A stretch of 31,215 nt of DNA from Syntrophobacteria bacterium. Its GTDB lineage: Bacteria > Desulfobacterota > DSWW01. Made by a program: the position numbers and the translations under genes. The notes under the pieces were generated by a model, which saw nothing but the letters and a program-made list of their open reading frames with translations, searched no databases and was not told the DNA's origin. Of this stretch, positions 23,153 to 30,349 are shown one piece after another. The stretch is from the NCBI GenBank assembly GCA_030145435.1, contig JAQYVQ010000484.1:1-31215 (forward strand). Direction: 5' to 3'. Numbering within the stretch: position 1 is the first letter of the stretch; every line of letters starts with the position of its first letter.

Positions 23153-23764
23153 TTGTGGTTGATTGCTGGACTCGGGAATCCGGGTCGTCGCTATTCGAGA
23201 ACCCGCCACAACATCGGATTCTGGGTATTGGATCTTTTCGCGTCCAGACAGAAGTGCCCGTGGGAAGAACGAAAGCGATTTGCAACGATCGGATCACACG
23301 TCCTCGACGATACCGAGGTCCTTCTTGTCAAGCCGCAGACCTACATGAATCGAAGCGGAGAGGTGGTACGCGAAATATTCGACGAGTCGGATGTGCCAAC
23401 GGAGTCAGTCATCGTTGTGCACGACGACATGGACCTTCCTTTCGAGACGATGAAGCTCAAGAAGGGGGGAGGGGCGGGTGGACACAGAGGAATCGAATCC
23501 ATCCTGTGGGAACTCGATTCCGACCGTTTCTTACGCATCAAGATGGGGATTGGCCGACCGGAGGCTGGTGAGCAACCTGAGGATTACGTATTGGGGGCTT
23601 TCCCCGATGAGCAGGCAGAAAGGCTTCCAGAGTTTCTAGTGCGGGGAGCCGAGGCCCTGGAGTGTATCCTGGAGCAAGGCATCGATCGGGCCATGAACCT
23701 TTTCAATACCCGGATTCGGGGAGAGGGGGAGGAGGCGGAGCAAGGAGCAACGGTTAAGGAATAG
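23153..23764 (+). CDS. pth: Peptidyl-tRNA hydrolase
   Basis: 203 residues; it releases peptides from prematurely dissociated peptidyl-tRNA. The signature GLGNPGRRYSRTRHNIGF contains the catalytic His19; KPQTYMNRSG holds the substrate-binding Asn, and HDDMDLPF the Asp that activates His. GGGAGGHRGIESI follows. The start is TTG (23153), five bases after the rplY stop, with the purine-rich end of rplY acting as ribosome site. The last 15 residues (GEGEEAEQGATVKE) are a polar tail. It is co-transcribed with rplY. Confidence 0.95.
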   Translation: MWLIAGLGNPGRRYSRTRHNIGFWVLDLFASRQKCPWEERKRFATIGSHVLDDTEVLLVKPQTYMNRSGEVVREIFDESDVPTESVIVVHDDMDLPFETMKLKKGGGAGGHRGIESILWELDSDRFLRIKMGIGRPEAGEQPEDYVLGAFPDEQAERLPEFLVRGAEALECILEQGIDRAMNLFNTRIRGEGEEAEQGATVKE

Positions 23765-23828
23765 GCTTTCCAGCGTGGAAGCGAACGTGGGCTAGACGGG
23801 AAACCACCGAGCAAAGGAGGAGAGTTGC

Positions 23829-25970
23829 ATGGAAGCGTTTGTCAATTTCTTTCGGACATGGGGAATGTATGGGATCGGGTTGATGGCCGTGTTGGTTGTG
23901 GCCGCCATCGGCCTCGTGCTGGCGCGCAAGCTTTACGGCGACATCGAGGCGAAGGATCCGGGCAACGAGAAGATGCGCGAGATCGCCGCGATGATCCACG
24001 AAGGCGCGATGGCCTTCTTGAAAACGGAGTACACGTATCTGGCCGTGTTCATCGGGGTGGTGTTCCTGCTGCTGGGGTGGAAGATCTCGATCATGACGGC
24101 GTTGTGCTTCCTGCTGGGCGCGGGCTGTTCGATGACCGCCGGGTATATAGGTATGCAGGCGGCCACGAAGGCGAACGTCCGGACTTCCTGGGCGGCGAAT
24201 CAGGAAGGGCAGGGCGCCGCGCTGGAAGTGGCCTTCAACGGTGGGGCCGTGATGGGCTTGACCGTGGCCAGCCTGGGGATGCTGGGGGTTACGACCCTGT
24301 ACCTCCTTTCCCGCTGGTTCGGAGTCTTCGAGACCCAGGACATCAACGGTTTTGCCATGGGTGCGAGCTCGATCGCACTGTTCGCCCGTGTGGGTGGCGG
24401 GATTTACACGAAGGCCGCGGATGTGGGCGCGGACCTGGTGGGCAAGGTGGAGGCCGGAATTCCTGAGGACGATCCTCGGAACCCGGGCGTGATCGCGGAC
24501 AACGTGGGGGACTGCGTAGGGGACACGGCCGGCATGGGCGCGGACATCTTCGAGTCCTACGTGGGCTCGATTATCGCCACGATCGCCATCGGGGCGACCT
24601 GGGCGGCTACGGCAGGGGACAATGCATTCTATTTCATGAGCCTGCCGATCTTCATGGTGGCCATCGGCCTGGTCTGCTCCTTCGTGGGAGTCAAGAGCAT
24701 TGACTGGCTGAAAAAGTACAGCCCGGCAGCGGCGCTGCGGTACTCGATGTTCATCGCAGCGGGTCTGTTCATCGTGGGCTCCGGAATCTGGATCTGGCTC
24801 TTCGGCGTGAACGGTATGATGCGCGAAGGGGCAGCAGCAGCCGCTGCGGCAGCGCAGGGGGTCGGACCAGGGGCCGCCTTGGCAGACCTGGCGGGGCGAG
24901 CCAATATATGGCTGGCGGTGACGATTGGCTGTATCGTGGGGGTCGTGATCGGTCTGGTGACCGAGTATTACACGGCCGGGAAGCCTGTACGTGATATCGC
25001 GAAGGCCTCGGAGACCGGGGCCGCAACCGTGATCATTCAGGGCCTGGCGGTCGGGATGGAGAGTGTGGTTGCGCCGGTGATCTTCATCTGCGTGGGTATC
25101 TACTTCGCGAACCACTTTGCCGGCCTCTACGGGATCGGCATCGCGGCCGTGGGGATGCTGGCCACGGTGGGGATTACAATGAGCGTGGACTCCTACGGGC
25201 CGATCGCGGACAACGCGGGCGGCATTTCGGAGATGGCCGAGCTTGGGCCTGAGACCCGGGAGATCACGGATAGCCTGGATGCGCTGGGGAACACGACGGC
25301 GGCGATCGGCAAGGGCTTTGCGATCGGCAGCGCGGCGTTGACGGCGTTGGCGCTGTTCTCAGCGTATACGCAGGCCGTGGATGTTGACATCCCCTCGACG
25401 GACCTCAAGGAATGGCTGGTGGTGAACATCACGCAGCCGAAGGCAGTGATCGGGCTCTTGATCGGTGCGATGATCCCGTTCCTGATCGCCAGCCGGACGA
25501 TGCTGGCGGTGGGTTCGGCGGCCATGGACATGGTCAACGAGATTCGGCGGCAGTTCAAGGAGATTCCGGGACTGCTGGAGGGGACCGGCAAGCCGGATCC
25601 CGCCCGGTGCGTGGACATTGCGACCAAGGGAGCGCTTCGGCGCATGGTGGTTCCCGGTGTGATCGCAGTCATCACGCCTCCGATCATCGGTTTCTGGATG
25701 GGGCCGGTGGCGTTGGCCGGTGCCCTGGCCGGGGCGACCGCAGCAGGGGTTCTGCTGGCGCTCATGATGTCCAACGGTGGCGGTGCCTGGGACAACGCGA
25801 AGAAGTACATCGAGGCAGGCGCTATGGGCGGTAAGGGGAGCGACTGTCACATGGCGGCTGTGATCGGGGACACCGTGGGCGATCCTTTCAAGGATACCTC
25901 CGGACCGGCGATGAACATCCTGATCAAGCTGATGTCGGTTGTGTCTCTGGTGATTGCGCCCCTGCTGTAA
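23829..25970 (+). CDS. hppA: Membrane-bound ion-pumping pyrophosphatase, K+-dependent type
   Basis: 713 residues and about 16 transmembrane helices. It couples pyrophosphate hydrolysis to H+ or Na+ export at the inner membrane. Pyrophosphate-site motifs are KAADVGADLVGKVE (195-208), EDDPRNPGVIADNVGD (213-228), and GDTVGDPFKDTSGP near the end. The sequence GNTTAAIGKG has Ala491 and Gly494, the signature of K+-dependent enzymes (K+-independent ones have Lys and Thr). Glu242 lies in IFESYVG, the position occupied by the Na+-site Glu of Thermotoga-type Na+ pumps, so Na+ transport is possible. ATG 23829 follows AAAGGAGGAG. A perfect terminator follows. It sits between pth and ychF, which are neighbours in many relatives. 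Confidence 0.97.
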   Translation: MEAFVNFFRTWGMYGIGLMAVLVVAAIGLVLARKLYGDIEAKDPGNEKMREIAAMIHEGAMAFLKTEYTYLAVFIGVVFLLLGWKISIMTALCFLLGAGCSMTAGYIGMQAATKANVRTSWAANQEGQGAALEVAFNGGAVMGLTVASLGMLGVTTLYLLSRWFGVFETQDINGFAMGASSIALFARVGGGIYTKAADVGADLVGKVEAGIPEDDPRNPGVIADNVGDCVGDTAGMGADIFESYVGSIIATIAIGATWAATAGDNAFYFMSLPIFMVAIGLVCSFVGVKSIDWLKKYSPAAALRYSMFIAAGLFIVGSGIWIWLFGVNGMMREGAAAAAAAAQGVGPGAALADLAGRANIWLAVTIGCIVGVVIGLVTEYYTAGKPVRDIAKASETGAATVIIQGLAVGMESVVAPVIFICVGIYFANHFAGLYGIGIAAVGMLATVGITMSVDSYGPIADNAGGISEMAELGPETREITDSLDALGNTTAAIGKGFAIGSAALTALALFSAYTQAVDVDIPSTDLKEWLVVNITQPKAVIGLLIGAMIPFLIASRTMLAVGSAAMDMVNEIRRQFKEIPGLLEGTGKPDPARCVDIATKGALRRMVVPGVIAVITPPIIGFWMGPVALAGALAGATAAGVLLALMMSNGGGAWDNAKKYIEAGAMGGKGSDCHMAAVIGDTVGDPFKDTSGPAMNILIKLMSVVSLVIAPLL

Positions 25971-25998
25971 GTAGTGGAAGGAATGTGAGAGAGTAACG

Positions 25999-26038
25999 CT
26001 CGCCAGGGGTCGGGAACGACCCCTGGCGAGTTTTTTTT
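25999..26038 (+). terminator. Intrinsic terminator after hppA
   Basis: A perfect 14-bp stem, CTCGCCAGGGGTCG (25999-26012) with CGACCCCTGGCGAG (26017-26030), GGAA loop, followed by eight T. It ends the hppA transcript. Confidence 0.96.
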
Positions 26039-26085
26039 CGTGCACCCGATGCCCCTCTCCCCTTGACATAGTAAGGCAAGAGTCG

Positions 26086-27183
26086 ATGGGCTTTACCTGT
26101 GGAATAGTCGGACTGCCGAACGTGGGCAAGTCGACGGTCTTCAACGCGCTCGCGGGAGGATGCGCCGAGGCCTCGAACTACCCTTTTTGTACGGTAGAGC
26201 CGAACCGGGGCCGGGTGGCCGTCCCCGACAAGCGGTTGGTGATTTTGGGAGAGAGGTTGAGGCCCGAGAAGCTCACGCCGACCACGCTCGAGTTCCTGGA
26301 CGTGGCGGGCCTGGTGGAGGGGGCGAGCCAGGGCGAAGGCCTTGGCAATGCCTTTCTGGGCAACATACGGGCGGTGGACGCGGTCGTCCACGTGGTTCGG
26401 TTGTTCGAAGACCCTGAGATCGTTCATGTGACAGGCAGGCCGGACCCGGTCCGGGACATTCAGATCGTACAGACCGAGCTTGTTCTCGCCGACATCGAGG
26501 TGGCTGAAAGGCGCAGGGAGAAGGCGGAGAGGCTGGCCAGGGTGGGCCAGAAGGAGGCCCGACAGGAATTGGAGGCGTTGGAACGCGTCCTGGAAGCGCT
26601 GAATCAGGGAATTCCTCTGAGACGTTTGGCCGGCGAGCTGGAAGGGCTTGCGGGGAGAACCAAGGAGTGGGGTTTCCTGACGGACCGACCCGTCCTCTAC
26701 GTCCTCAACCTCGGGGAAGAGCAGATTCAGGGGCAGGAAGAGATCCTCGCAGAGGTGCAGCGAAAGGTCCAAGACGTGGACTGCGTGTTTCTCCCCCTGG
26801 GCGCTGCGGTGGAGAAGGAAGTCATGGACCTGGATCCGGCCGAACGGGAGCGTTTCCGGGAAGAGATGGAGTGGGGCCCTTCCGGGCTCGAACGCCTGGT
26901 CGAGGAAGGCTACCGGCTCCTGGATCAGATCACGTTCTACACGGTCGTGGGAACAGAGGTCCGCGCCTGGACGCTCCAGCGAGGGGAGACCGTGGTGCAG
27001 GCCGCGGGCAGGATCCATTCCGATATGCAGCGAGGGTTCATCAAAGCGGAGATCACGCACTTCGAGGATTTTCGTCGGGCCGAGTCCGAAGAGGAGATTC
27101 GCCGACAGGGTCTCGCGCATGTGGAAGGTAGAGACTATCCGGTACAGGACGGGGATATCGTTCGAATACGGTTTCAGACATGA
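26086..27183 (+). CDS. ychF: Redox-responsive ATPase YchF (Obg family)
   Basis: 365 residues, normal length. YchF/OLA1 is an Obg-like protein that prefers ATP and binds ribosomes. P-loop GLPNVGKST (9-17), then EASNYPFCTVEPN switch I, FLDVAGLVEGASQGEGLGN switch II, a helical coiled insertion (about 125-190), and the base-recognition region VLNLGEEQ. The C-terminal TGS domain reads TFYTVVGTEVRAWTLQRGE and AAGRIHSDMQRGFIKAE, ending IVRIRFQT. Compared with the norm, the base-recognition motif is NLGE rather than NxxE variants with Lys, as expected for an ATP-preferring member. ATG 26086 follows AAGGCAAGAG. It begins after the hppA terminator, so needs its own promoter. Confidence 0.96.
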   Translation: MGFTCGIVGLPNVGKSTVFNALAGGCAEASNYPFCTVEPNRGRVAVPDKRLVILGERLRPEKLTPTTLEFLDVAGLVEGASQGEGLGNAFLGNIRAVDAVVHVVRLFEDPEIVHVTGRPDPVRDIQIVQTELVLADIEVAERRREKAERLARVGQKEARQELEALERVLEALNQGIPLRRLAGELEGLAGRTKEWGFLTDRPVLYVLNLGEEQIQGQEEILAEVQRKVQDVDCVFLPLGAAVEKEVMDLDPAERERFREEMEWGPSGLERLVEEGYRLLDQITFYTVVGTEVRAWTLQRGETVVQAAGRIHSDMQRGFIKAEITHFEDFRRAESEEEIRRQGLAHVEGRDYPVQDGDIVRIRFQT

Positions 27184-27385
27184 AGGGTTCCCGGTAGCGT
27201 AGGGTTTCTGGTGGCATAGGGTTCCCGGCTGGAGAGGTTGTAAATTCGGCGCAAGGCTGATACATTCCATAGGTTAGGCAACGGCAAGTTTCTAGATGGG
27301 TTATCTGAACCCCCTTGCTCCCACCCGGGGGCGTCTACGGACAGCCTCCGTACAGTGCGGGGCCATTTGACCAGAAGGAGGGAAA
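27184..27385. promoter_or_regulatory. ychF-rpsF intergenic leader with hairpin
   Basis: 202 bases without a gene. Near the start GGGTTCCCGG and GTAGCGTAGGGTTTC-like words repeat loosely. A 6-bp hairpin, TACGGA-CAGCC-TCCGTA (27336-27352), sits between CCC/GGG-rich flanks about 35 bases before rpsF. In many bacteria the S6:S18 complex binds a leader hairpin with a CCG element; this could be such a site, but the match is not decisive. Confidence 0.3.
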
Positions 27386-28195
27386 ATGAGGAATCGGAGA
27401 TACGAAACGGTCTTCATCCTGCCATCCGATTCGGATGAAGGCAAGAAGAAGGACATCCTCGACCGGTTGGACGGTGTCGTGGAGAAAGGCGGAGGGATCC
27501 GCATCAAGAGGGAGGACTGGGGCGTCCGCAGGCTGGCCTACCCGGTGAAGAACCAGCCGAAAGGCCATTACTTTCTGCTCGACTTCGCGGGAACGGCCCA
27601 GATTGTTGCCGAGTTGGAAAGGCACATGAGGATGCTCGAGGACGTCCATCGCTTCCTCACGGTGAAGACGGATGATTGCGTAGACTTGGAAGCCGCCCAG
27701 AAAGAGCAGGCAGAAGAAAAGGACAAGGAAGCGGCGAAAGCGGTTGCCGCGAAAGAGGCTGCCGAAAGGGAGGCTGCTGCAAAGGAGGTTGCCGCAAAGG
27801 AGGCCGCCGAGAAAGAGGCCGCTGCAAAGGAGGTTGCCGCAAAGGAGGCCGCCGAGAAAGAGGCCGCTGAAAGGGAGGCTGCTTCAGCGCAAGCGGCGTC
27901 GGAGGCAGAGGATGCCGCCTTGTCCGAGGCGGAAGCGACGGAGACGGAAGAGACGTCCAGCCCGGAGAAGGAAGAGACGTCCAGCCCGGAAACGGAAGAG
28001 ACGTCCAGCCCGGAGAAGGAAGAGACGTCCAGCCCGGAGAAGGAAGAGACGTCCAGCCCGGAAACGGAAGAGACGTCCAGCCCGGAGACCGAGGAAGCGT
28101 CCAGCCCGGAAGCGGAAGAAGCGTCCAGCCCGGAGACGGATACGCAGGAAGAAGCCGAGGAAGAGGCCCAGGACGAGAAGAAGATAGAAGGCTAG
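27386..28195 (+). CDS. rpsF: 30S ribosomal protein bS6 with long acidic repeat tail
   Basis: 269 residues; ordinary bS6 is 95-140. Residues 1-95 are a typical bS6 domain (RRYETVFILP, IKREDWGVRRLAYPVKNQPKGHYFLLDF, LERHMRMLEDVHRFLTVK). The rest is low complexity: about 105-165 is Ala/Lys/Glu-rich and helical, built on a 15-residue unit (AAKEVAAKEAAEKEA) repeated twice exactly; about 188-251 is eight copies of the octapeptide EE(T/A)SSPE(K/T/A); and the end is EEAEEEAQDEKKIEG. The frame stays open and acidic throughout, so the tail is translated. ATG 27386 follows AGAAGGAGGG. First gene of the rpsF-rpsR-rplI-dnaB operon. Confidence 0.96.
   Translation: MRNRRYETVFILPSDSDEGKKKDILDRLDGVVEKGGGIRIKREDWGVRRLAYPVKNQPKGHYFLLDFAGTAQIVAELERHMRMLEDVHRFLTVKTDDCVDLEAAQKEQAEEKDKEAAKAVAAKEAAEREAAAKEVAAKEAAEKEAAAKEVAAKEAAEKEAAEREAASAQAASEAEDAALSEAEATETEETSSPEKEETSSPETEETSSPEKEETSSPEKEETSSPETEETSSPETEEASSPEAEEASSPETDTQEEAEEEAQDEKKIEG
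27779..27868 (+). repeat. 45-base tandem repeat, two exact copies, in rpsF
   Basis: 27779-27823 and 27824-27868 are identical 45-base units beginning GCAAAGGAGGTTGCC. The unit is a multiple of three and keeps frame. Confidence 0.9.
27947..28138 (+). repeat. 24-base tandem repeat, eight copies, in rpsF
   Basis: Eight units beginning GAAGAGACGTCCAGCCCGGA, the last two or three diverging at a few bases. Each encodes one EETSSPEx octapeptide, so copy number can change without frameshift. Confidence 0.92.
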
Positions 28196-28226
28196 CGATC
28201 CACCCGTCGGGGAGAGGGAAATAAGC

Positions 28227-28484
28227 ATGATCGGTCGAAAAGAAGGTCGAAAAACGAAGAGAAGACTTTATGTCAGGAAGAAGGTCTGCCGGTTCTGTGC
28301 GGATGCGACGCTGCAGATCAACTACAAGGACCCCAGACAGCTAAGGTATTTTATTACGGAACGGGGGAAGATCATCCCAAGGAGGATCTCCGGCAACTGC
28401 GCAAAGCATCAGCGGAAGATCACGTTGGCCGTCAAACGGGCACGACACCTGGCGTTGATGCCCTATACGAACATGGAGATCTAG
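28227..28484 (+). CDS. rpsR: 30S ribosomal protein bS18 (zinc-binding form)
   Basis: 85 residues, normal length. The core NYKDPRQLRYFITERGKIIPRRISG and KITLAVKRARHLALMPY are diagnostic. Cys21 and Cys24 (CRFC) with Cys58 and His61 (CAKH) give a potential zinc site, the C+ form of bS18. It pairs with bS6 in the 30S platform. ATG 28227 follows GGGGAGAGGG by several bases. rplI starts two bases after its stop. Confidence 0.98.
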   Translation: MIGRKEGRKTKRRLYVRKKVCRFCADATLQINYKDPRQLRYFITERGKIIPRRISGNCAKHQRKITLAVKRARHLALMPYTNMEI

Positions 28485-28485
28485 C

Positions 28486-28929
28486 GTGAAGCTGATATTA
28501 CGAGAAGATGTGGAGAGTCTGGGTAAGATCGGCGAGATCGTGGAAGTGGCCGGTGGATACGGCAGGAACTACCTCTTGCCGCGTGGGCTGGCCGTCAAGG
28601 CATCCTCGAAGAACCTGAAAGAGCAGGAGCATCAGAAGAAGCTCATTCAGGCAAGGATGGACAGACAAAAGAAGGATGCCCAGGAGATGGCAGGGAGCCT
28701 GGATTCCGTCTCCTGCACGATCACGAGGAAGACCGGTGAAGACGAAAGACTCTACGGTTCCGTCACCTCCCGGGATATCGAGGAGGCCCTCCGAGAAGAA
28801 GGTGTCTCGATCGACCGGAAGCGGATCGTGCTCGAAGAACCGATCAAGAAGCTCGGGGTATACACCGTGCCCGTGAAGCTCCATACGGACGTGACGGGAA
28901 ACATCAAGGTCTGGGTCGTCAAGGAATGA
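28486..28929 (+). CDS. rplI: 50S ribosomal protein bL9
   Basis: 147 residues, normal length. The N-terminal rRNA-binding domain (LILREDVESLGKIGEIVEVAGGYGRNYLLPRG) is followed by the long connecting helix (KNLKEQEHQKKLIQARMDRQ) and the C-terminal domain (RLYGSVTSRDIEEALRE, KLHTDVTGNIKVWVV). The start is GTG at 28486, one base after the rpsR TAG, indicating coupled translation. Confidence 0.98.
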   Translation: MKLILREDVESLGKIGEIVEVAGGYGRNYLLPRGLAVKASSKNLKEQEHQKKLIQARMDRQKKDAQEMAGSLDSVSCTITRKTGEDERLYGSVTSRDIEEALREEGVSIDRKRIVLEEPIKKLGVYTVPVKLHTDVTGNIKVWVVKE

Positions 28930-28960
28930 TCAGAATCCCACTCGATTGAGGGACACGGGT

Positions 28961-30298
28961 ATGGGATTTCTGGAGCGGGTGCCCCCACAGAACCTCGAGG
29001 CGGAACGTTCGGTCCTTGGTGGGATCCTTCTCGAAAACCAGGCGATGCTCAACGTGATGGAGATTCTCCAGGACGAGGATTTCTACCGGGATGCCCACCG
29101 CAAGATCTACCAGGCCATGGTCGACCTTTCCGAGCGACGGGACCCGGTGGATCTGATCACGCTCACCGAGGAAATCAACCGGAAGGGCGCGCTGCAGAAC
29201 GTGGGGGGAGCCGTCTACCTTGCCGCACTCGCGGACGAGGTGCCCACCGCAGCCAACATCCTCTACTATGCGAAAATCGTCAAGGAAAAATCCGTCTTAC
29301 GACAGTTGATCACGGCTGCCACAGAGGTTGCCCGGCAAGGCTACGAGGAGCCCGAAGATGCGGTTGCCTTCCTCGACATCGCCGAGCAGACCATTCTGGA
29401 GATCTCACGTAGACAGCAACGACAGGGCTTCGTGCCCATCCGTTCGGTGCTGCAGGAGACGTTCGAGTCCATCGAGAAGCTCTACGCGCAGCAGGGAATG
29501 CCCTCCGGCATTGGAACCGGATTCGCGGACTTCGACCACAAGACAGCCGGTTTGCAGCGCTCGGATCTCGTCATCATCGCGGGCAGGCCGAGTATGGGAA
29601 AGACGGCCCTTGCCCTGAACATTGCCCGCAACGTTGCTGTGAACAACAGCGTTCCGGTTGCGGTCTTCTCGCTGGAGATGTCCAGGGCACAGCTGGCCAC
29701 GCGCCTGCTTTGCGCAGAGGCCGGGATCGACGCATCCAAGCTGCGTTCCGGGTATCTTAAGAAATCGGACTTTCCGAAACTCACCAAGGCGGCCGAAATC
29801 CTTTCCAGGGCGCCCATCTTCATCGATGACTCGCCGAGCATGCACGTGAGGGAAATGCGCGGCAAGTCGCGGCAGATGAAGCTGGAACACGGGATCGAAC
29901 TCGTTGTGGTGGACTATCTGCAACTTATGCAGGGAACGGGAAAGATCGAGAACCGCGTTCAGGAGATCTCCGAGATCTCTCGTTCCCTGAAGCAACTGGC
30001 AAAAGAGTTGAACATACCCGTCATGGCCCTTTCACAGCTCAACCGCGGGGTGGAGAACCGGCCGGACAAGAGGCCGATGCTGGCAGACCTTCGTGAGTCC
30101 GGGGCGATCGAACAGGATGCGGATCTGATCGCCTTCATCTACCGCGAGGAATTCTACTTTCGGGACAAGCCCGAGTGTCGAGGCAAGGCAGAGTTGATCA
30201 TAGGCAAGCAGCGAAACGGCCCGATCGGAACGGTTCATCTGATCTTCCAGCCGGAACTCACGCTGTTCCACGATGCCGTCCGCGAACGGGACGAATAG
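28961..30298 (+). CDS. dnaB: Replicative DNA helicase DnaB
   Basis: 445 residues, normal length; the hexameric 5'-3' helicase of the replication fork. The N-terminal DnaG-interacting domain opens with PPQNLEAERSVLGGILL. After the linker helix, the RecA-like domain shows GIGTGFADFD, Walker A GRPSMGKT (208-215), FSLEMS, Walker B VVVDYLQLM, SQLNRGVENR and DLRESGAIEQDADLI, then KQRNGPIGT. No intein interrupts these motifs. ATG 28961 follows GAGGGA by eight bases; TTG 28946 in frame is less likely. Last gene of the rpsF operon, 31 bases after rplI. Confidence 0.98.
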   Translation: MGFLERVPPQNLEAERSVLGGILLENQAMLNVMEILQDEDFYRDAHRKIYQAMVDLSERRDPVDLITLTEEINRKGALQNVGGAVYLAALADEVPTAANILYYAKIVKEKSVLRQLITAATEVARQGYEEPEDAVAFLDIAEQTILEISRRQQRQGFVPIRSVLQETFESIEKLYAQQGMPSGIGTGFADFDHKTAGLQRSDLVIIAGRPSMGKTALALNIARNVAVNNSVPVAVFSLEMSRAQLATRLLCAEAGIDASKLRSGYLKKSDFPKLTKAAEILSRAPIFIDDSPSMHVREMRGKSRQMKLEHGIELVVVDYLQLMQGTGKIENRVQEISEISRSLKQLAKELNIPVMALSQLNRGVENRPDKRPMLADLRESGAIEQDADLIAFIYREEFYFRDKPECRGKAELIIGKQRNGPIGTVHLIFQPELTLFHDAVRERDE

Positions 30299-30349
30299 GG
30301 CTTCCGTGGCGTAACGGTTCCCTTTTGGCCAAGGAGAAACGGGAGAGCA

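Noticed and set aside
23754..25115. 453-codon open frame on the minus strand
   Set aside because: A shadow of hppA, with His/Arg-rich low-complexity translation and no start signals.
25924..27270. 448-codon open frame on the minus strand
   Set aside because: A shadow of ychF; the plus-strand protein has every YchF motif.
27947..28138. Regular 24-base repeats considered as a CRISPR array
   Set aside because: There are no spacers, the units are contiguous and in frame inside rpsF, and no cas genes are present.
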